Shown here in pieces: positions 34,501 through 38,954 of a stretch of DNA of 38,954 nucleotides. The notes below the pieces were generated by a model. That model had not been told where the DNA came from, ran no database searches, and saw only the letters and a program-made list of their open reading frames with translations. Source of the stretch: Nymphaea colorata (lineage: Eukaryota > Streptophyta > Magnoliopsida > Nymphaeales > Nymphaeaceae); contig NW_022205115.1 in the NCBI RefSeq assembly GCF_008831285.2, positions 1 to 38,954 of the forward strand, written 5' to 3'. The position numbers and the translations under genes are program-made. Position 1 is the first letter of the stretch. Each line of letters starts with the position of its first letter.

Positions 34501-35698
34501 GTCTTCTTAATTTTCCCATAAAGTGGGTCTCTATATAATGATCTCTTTGGGGATCCTAATTACGGTCTCAATCGTATTCAAGATCATTCATCTTCGGATA
34601 TGTCGGTTTAAGTGGAACGTCTATGAGCTTTACTCTTCAGTCGGCAAAGATATGAGAAAAAACCACATGAAGAAACTGTAGAGTTTCATCACATTGCTAG
34701 TCAAGCAAAAATACTATGAAACAAGGCAAAACAGAAGGATTATACCATAATAGTAGCAAAAATTGTTGGAATAAACGAATGAGAAGTAATAAGTAAAGCT
34801 ATTATCATCAGAAAACAATAATTAAGTAAGTAAAGCCAATAGTTAGATCATTCAGACACCATGCATTAATATACTTTTCATAAAAAATGCTCTACTTGCT
34901 ATTCCGCTTACAGTCTTCCTATTTTGGGTTATTTATAGTAAACAAATGGATCAATATATGGATTAGTGCACAAAAGTGATGGATTATTCATCTTAGCTTC
35001 AGCAAAGTTCCTTCCTATTGCTTTAGAGGGCCACTTATTTCATGCAGGTTGCAATGGAAGGGATCCTTCCTGAATCTGAAAGATATGGAGTCATCAAACG
35101 AGGGGCATACAATATCTCAACTGAGCTTCAAGTCAAACTTCCAGCATATTTTCGAAATTATAAGAACATCTAAAAGATAATTAACTCTAACTTGTGTGAT
35201 TATGCCTATTTAAATAAAGGATCTCTTTATCAAGGAATTAATTGTTCAGTTATCTTAGATGGAATGATGAACCAGGGATTTACAGAAACATATACTTTTC
35301 TTTTAGAAAAATTTGAACAATTTGCAGGTGTGACTATACAGGATCTCGGTAAGCAATTTAGGCCATACGCAACGTACCCATTTTTCATGTAAGTATGCTA
35401 TGCTCGAAGGACTATCAACAATATGCTGGCTTTTGTTCATGGCTAGTTCAGTAAGGCTGTAAAAGGGTTTTTAACATACAAACAAAACACACTGTAAGCG
35501 CTGACAAGCATAGGATTTGCAATCTACCCCTATTGATTTTATTTTTGTATTACATTGGTCGAGATTCCAAAAGGAATGCACACTTGCGGTTAAGTGTTTT
35601 CTATTCTCCCAAGGTCTTTCATCATGAAGATTGGGATTTCGAAAAAATTACAAAAACTTGGCATACTCAACGAAATTTAACTCGTTATTCCAGTTTGA
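31568..35698 (+). CDS. Tandem paralogue D: multi-pass membrane protein with PAS-like middle (mosaic core)
   Basis: Start ATG 31568, stop TGA 35696-35698, about 1,377 residues. The N terminus again has KKFL-x-SLAK and a membrane region, the latter needing several frame changes (for example near 31645). The GC-rich block (32570-33770) is shared with B and C. The next membrane helix (FKIVVALMLFMVLIVVGTLA, 33982-34050) is encoded by AT-rich DNA, unlike B and C. The GC-rich form resumes at 34110-34215. Sites informative for the code: GAA at 33952 faces TAG in B and C; TAG at 34105 faces GAG in B and C; TAA at 35390 faces GAA in A, B and C. Single-base losses relative to the sister blocks occur near 32773 and 33571. 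The 3' end abuts the convergent START gene. Confidence 0.6.
32570..33770 (+). repeat. GC-rich homogenised block, copy D
   Basis: Third member of the homogenised core. The left breakpoint is close to CAAGCGGGTCTCGTTTCAGG, since sequence before it matches B and C poorly. The right side fades into AT-rich codons after ATCGTAGAGTTCTACAAAGT. Confidence 0.75.
34110..34215 (+). repeat. Short GC-rich island, copy D
   Basis: About 105 bases from GCAAGCCACACCAACAACCT to the codons for QIQDYNMT match copies B and C almost exactly. The preceding 180 bases of copy D do not. This is a short conversion-like tract with its own breakpoints. Confidence 0.6.
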
Positions 35699-35726
35699 AA
35701 TATTGCTATTTTGTGATTTTTCTTTC

Positions 35727-36421
35727 TCATATTATTGTCCATAAATATTTATTGATATTGGATCACTTGCCCTTTTTGCTCTTAGTTGCTTCAAGCATTC
35801 ATTAACTCTGGATGCGACTTCGCCCTGTCCTTGCGAAACAATATTCTTGACGAATCCAGGAATGCTTCCCTTGACATCTCCATCAGACAGGTAAGTCACT
35901 TTGATAGTTTTTTCGTTAATCTTTTCAGCCAAATATCCAGCAATGATGCAATCGGCTCTCACTACTCCTTTGACTTCAGGAACCGGGTAGTCACAACTAC
36001 TGGAGATAACATAATATTTATCACCTTGCCTTAGATACCTTTCAACTAGAACAAAGTCTCTATCGGAAACTGGTCCAATACCCTTAAACCGAATGTAGTT
36101 CACTTGAATAGTCTCCTATGGGGTATTCAAGATAGTCCTTAGAGTTTTGAACTCCTTCATCTGGGGGTCAAGGATATAGTAATACTCTTCAATATTGAGC
36201 ATTTCAGCAAACTCTTCAAGAGTTCCTTAGACATTATTCACCACACCTTTGGAAGCTACTCTTGATTCGATTCCTGTTTTGTACATGAGGCATGGTCGCT
36301 CTCCTTTGACTTTGCCGTTCTCCTCCCATTCAGGACTGGACTCAAGCTTGATGAACTTTTCGAGGTTGCTCTTGGCGAGGGCTGTAACTCCTTCTATGTT
36401 TAGTTCTGGTTAGCTCTCCAT
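35727..36421 (-). CDS. START-domain lipid-transfer protein
   Basis: ATG 36421 (MESEPELNIEGVTALAKSN) opens one unbroken frame of about 230 residues, the usual length of a single START domain. Family features are NGKVKGERPCLMYKTG, the central LNIEEYYYILDPQMKEF, then IGPVSDRDFVLVERYL, a VISSSCDYPVPEVKGVVRAD strand pair, and KGSIPGFVKNIVSQGQGEVA leading into the long C-terminal helix that lids the pocket. START domains bind sterols, phospholipids or ceramide; the ligand is not evident. There is no signal peptide or membrane segment, so it is probably cytosolic. With TAA/TAG as Glu the frame stays open past YGQ and would overlap copy D. A TGA one frame over at 35727-35729 is the more likely end. 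Confidence 0.8.
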
Positions 36422-36782
36422 TAAGATATGTTAGTATGATATGCAAATATTTAAGGATCTATAAATTAATAGATGAAAAGTTTCACCATATTATGTGGAG
36501 ACAGTTACTATAGATTTATCTTTCTTAATTGATTTTTCATTTTGAATTTAACTCATTTGTCATCTTGAAGTAATGACAAAATTTATTAAATTAATATGAT
36601 AATTTCAAGCTGGTAATCCTGAAAAGGGATTAATTATTGGCCGATAAAAAGGTCCAGAATCAAAAATGAAGTTAAATTGCAGCTTTATTAATGAGATTTG
36701 ATTTAAGGAATAGGCATCTGAATTATACTCAACATATACAGCTTAATCATATTTAAGATATTTTATCAGTAACAATAACCTC
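36422..36782. other. Divergent spacer, START / GH5 genes
   Basis: 361 AT-rich bases between two divergent start codons, so both promoters should be here. No coding capacity, repeat or RNA gene recognised. Confidence 0.55.
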
Positions 36783-38699
36783 ATGGGCAACGTTGATGTT
36801 ACGGGCGATCAAAAATTGATGGCTAAGCATGGAGAACTGGTCGCTGACTTTAGAAGCCACTCTCCTCTTTTTAACATCGAAGATGTGAAGTTTCCTCTCT
36901 CCACCCGAGGAATAAAGATAGTCGATGCAACAGGAAGACGAGTCAAACTTGCAGGTGGCAATCTGTCAGGTGCGCATATGTGCAGGCATTGTGTAGATGG
37001 ATTGGAGTGCCGACCACTTCGGGAAATCGCCATGGACATCAGGTATAAATTTAAGATGAACTGCATCCGGCTCACATACTCACTTCAGATGTACTATGAT
37101 GACAAACCCATCCCCGAAAAGTATCTTAAGGCAAATCCCGAGCTTATTGGTAAGACTGGAATGGAGATATTTGACATCACGGTTGCCACCCTCACAGAAG
37201 TTGGCCTCATGGTGATACTCAATAACCATACGAGCTCTTCACAGTGGTGCTGCTCCAATGATGACGGCGATGGTCTCTGGTGGAGCTACGAGTACCAGAA
37301 TACAAATTCTTTGAGTGCTGTTAAATCTTCGCAAAGAGATATGCAAATAATCCAAGAGTAATTGGAATGGATTTGAGAAATGAGCTGAGAAGAGCCCATG
37401 GGCTGGATACCACTTGGGGTGATGGAAATCCAGTAACTGATTGGCATCGGGCAGCAACCATCTGTGGATAGAAAGTGCTAAAGATTGCTCCTCATTGGCT
37501 AATCTTTGTAAGTGGAGTAAACTATCAACTTGACCTTACCGGTGTCCAAAAGACAACGATTCACTATAGTGTCCCCAATAAGTTGGTCTACACTGGCCAT
37601 TTCTACGGATTTTCTTGGCCATCCCAACGTGGAGTTTGGTCTCATATGAGGACTTCAAGAAAAAACTTTTTAATTCCCAAACCTTCGTGAGAGCTATGGG
37701 ATATCCTTACTTTTTAGGATAATTTGGCAACAACTGTCAAGATGTTCCTTGGAATTATCTTATCCAATATCTCAAAGAAACTGATATCGACTGGACATAT
37801 TGGGCTCTGGACGGCTTCAAGTGCGAGCCTTAGAAAGATGAGACTTATGGTGTTTTTTGCAATCAATTTAGGACGGCTAGAAATCCTGAGCTTCTAAAGG
37901 ACATGATTTCAGTCGGTCCCCCACGTGGACAATCATTGAACCTCCAAAAGACTCTAAAGATCCTCAAAATATTCAAGCTAAAAAAGTTGAGATTCCTTCT
38001 CAGCAGCAAAAGTAATATACCTTTCAGCGGGAAGCTCCAAGGTTTTATCAGCAGCCAACACAGACAATACAAGCGGTGCAAGCAGTGCAAGAAAGACCCC
38101 ACAGACAGTACAAGCGGTCAAGAGAGAGCTCCACAGACAAACACCGTTGGAAATATAGACCCCAGGTTTATACTGAGCATGCAATCCTCAGTCATGAAGA
38201 AGCAGTAACCCTTAGTTCAAGGCCAAACTCCTCAACAGGTTTTACAATCACCTCAACAAATAGAAACACGCCAGAATCCTCAATATCTCCAAATGCCACA
38301 AACTCAAGCTCAAAACCAGAATTATACAGGCCAAAGGAATTCGCCAAGAGATCCACCGGCCAACACTGGAGGATTTACTGGATATAATTATGTCCCTCTT
38401 AATATGCAAACATCTGTTAACAGAGTAACATACCAACAAAATCTTAACCAAGGGCAGCAATATCAACAAAACCCTCAATACCAACAGAATCAGCAATATC
38501 AGCAGAACCAGCAATATCAACCTTATCAGCAATACGCTAATAACCAGCCTCAACTCCAACAAAACGTGCCTGTAAGAGGGCAGATGCCAAGCTATCAACA
38601 ACAAAATCAGCCAAATCAAGTACTACCAATATTATATAGCCAAAAACCACTCAAGGAGTTGTTTATTTTGACTCGAATGGAAGGCCAATCCTTAGATGA
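36783..38699 (+). CDS. GH5 glycoside hydrolase (cellulase family) with Gln-rich tail
   Basis: Start ATG 36783, likely stop TGA 38697-38699, about 640 residues. The first ~380 residues are a GH5 barrel: FKMNCIRLTYSLQMYYDD, EVGLMVILNNHTSSSQWCC, the acid/base motif NNPRVIGMDLRNEL, VSGVNYQLDL, and VYTGHFYGFSW. The nucleophile motif is YPYFLGEFGNN, in which the catalytic Glu is a TAA codon (37720-37722). GH5 enzymes cleave beta-1,4 glucans and related polymers. No convincing signal peptide is visible. The remaining ~250 residues are Pro/Gln-rich, with repeats such as QYQQNPQYQQNQQYQ, using only CAA/CAG for Gln in the repeat. Frame changes near 37310, 37640, 37930-38210 and 38620; the last one leads to the end VVYFDSNGRPILR. 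This is the last gene before the right telomere. Confidence 0.75.
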
Positions 38700-38884
38700 T
38701 TCATTGATTAATGTATTATCATCTTATCATCAATAATATCGATAGTTTAGCGCTTCATTGCATCTTATTATAATTAATAAATTTATGGGATAAGCTTAAT
38801 GCTAATTGTTGATTGGTTTGATCATATAAAAATGCAAAAGAAAGAAATAAATGATTGCGCCTTAATTAGCTTTAGCATCTATAA

Positions 38885-38954
38885 GGGGTTGGGGTTGGGG
38901 TTGGGGTTGGGGTTGGGGTTGGGGTTGGGGTTGGGGTTGGGGTTGGGGTTGGGG
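38885..38954. repeat. Right telomere, G4T2 repeats
   Basis: About twelve GGGGTT units finish the window, in the orientation expected for the 3' G-strand. The last gene stops about 185 bases before. Together with 1-73 this shows that the window is a whole linear chromosome. Confidence 0.97.

Noticed and set aside
18072-35698. TAA/TAG = Gln, the more common ciliate code
   Set aside because: This was my first reading. Paralogue comparison, the PIWI and GH5 glutamates, the MORN Y-E-G motifs and the CAR-only Gln repeat tail all favour Glu.
1-38954. Programmed +1 frameshifting as in Euplotes
   Set aside because: The breaks are not located at AAA followed by a stop codon; several coincide with homopolymers, and TAA/TAG are sense codons here.
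1-38954. tRNA, rRNA, CRISPR arrays, transposons
   Set aside because: I looked through the spacers and saw no cloverleaf, rRNA-like, regularly spaced repeat or transposase signature.

Overview
The window is a complete, telomere-capped ciliate macronuclear chromosome of about 39 kb. It starts with C4A2 repeats and ends with G4T2 repeats, and genes run to within about 120-190 bases of each telomere. In-frame TAA and TAG are common in every recognisable gene and TGA is the only stop. Comparison of the four tandem paralogues shows TAA/TAG at positions where sister copies carry GAA/GAG. A PIWI P-E-L-C motif and the GH5 nucleophile also use TAG and TAA as Glu, and a Gln-rich tail uses only CAA/CAG. 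The code therefore looks like UAR = Glu, as known in peritrich ciliates. G4T2 telomeres fit the Oligohymenophorea, the class that contains peritrichs. I infer a peritrich or close relative. All coding regions were re-read with TAA/TAG = Glu, so most genes are much longer than standard-code translation suggests.

Layout. 190-4793 (minus): a coiled-coil protein and two adjacent genes for secretory or single-pass membrane proteins. 5071-5654 (plus): an unrecognised soluble protein. 5702-5916 (minus): a tiny membrane protein. 5961-10923 (minus): a very long acidic, low-complexity protein ending in MORN repeats. 11074-13408 (minus): a TPR protein and an EF-hand protein. 13430-14715 (plus): an RCC1-like protein, divergent from the EF-hand gene across only 21 bases. 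14772-15041 (minus): the spliceosomal protein SmG. 15194-17496 (plus): a PIWI-clade Argonaute with a degraded catalytic centre. 18072-35698 (plus): four tandem paralogues (A-D) of a roughly 1,380-residue multi-pass membrane protein with a PAS-like middle. 35727-36421 (minus): a START lipid-binding protein. 36783-38699 (plus): a GH5 glycosidase with a Gln-rich tail.

The most striking structure is in the tandem array. Copies B, C and D share a very GC-rich, nearly identical central block of about 1.2 kb plus a smaller GC-rich island, both set in AT-rich, diverged flanks. Copy A encodes the same protein region in AT-rich DNA. Breakpoints differ between copies, which points to gene-conversion tracts, perhaps GC-biased.

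Many genes need single-base frame changes to read through. At least four of these are repaired by one extra base in a homopolymer, and conserved protein motifs continue on both sides. I read most of them as consensus sequencing errors rather than gene decay, but the sequence alone cannot settle this. No tRNA, rRNA, CRISPR or transposon was recognised.
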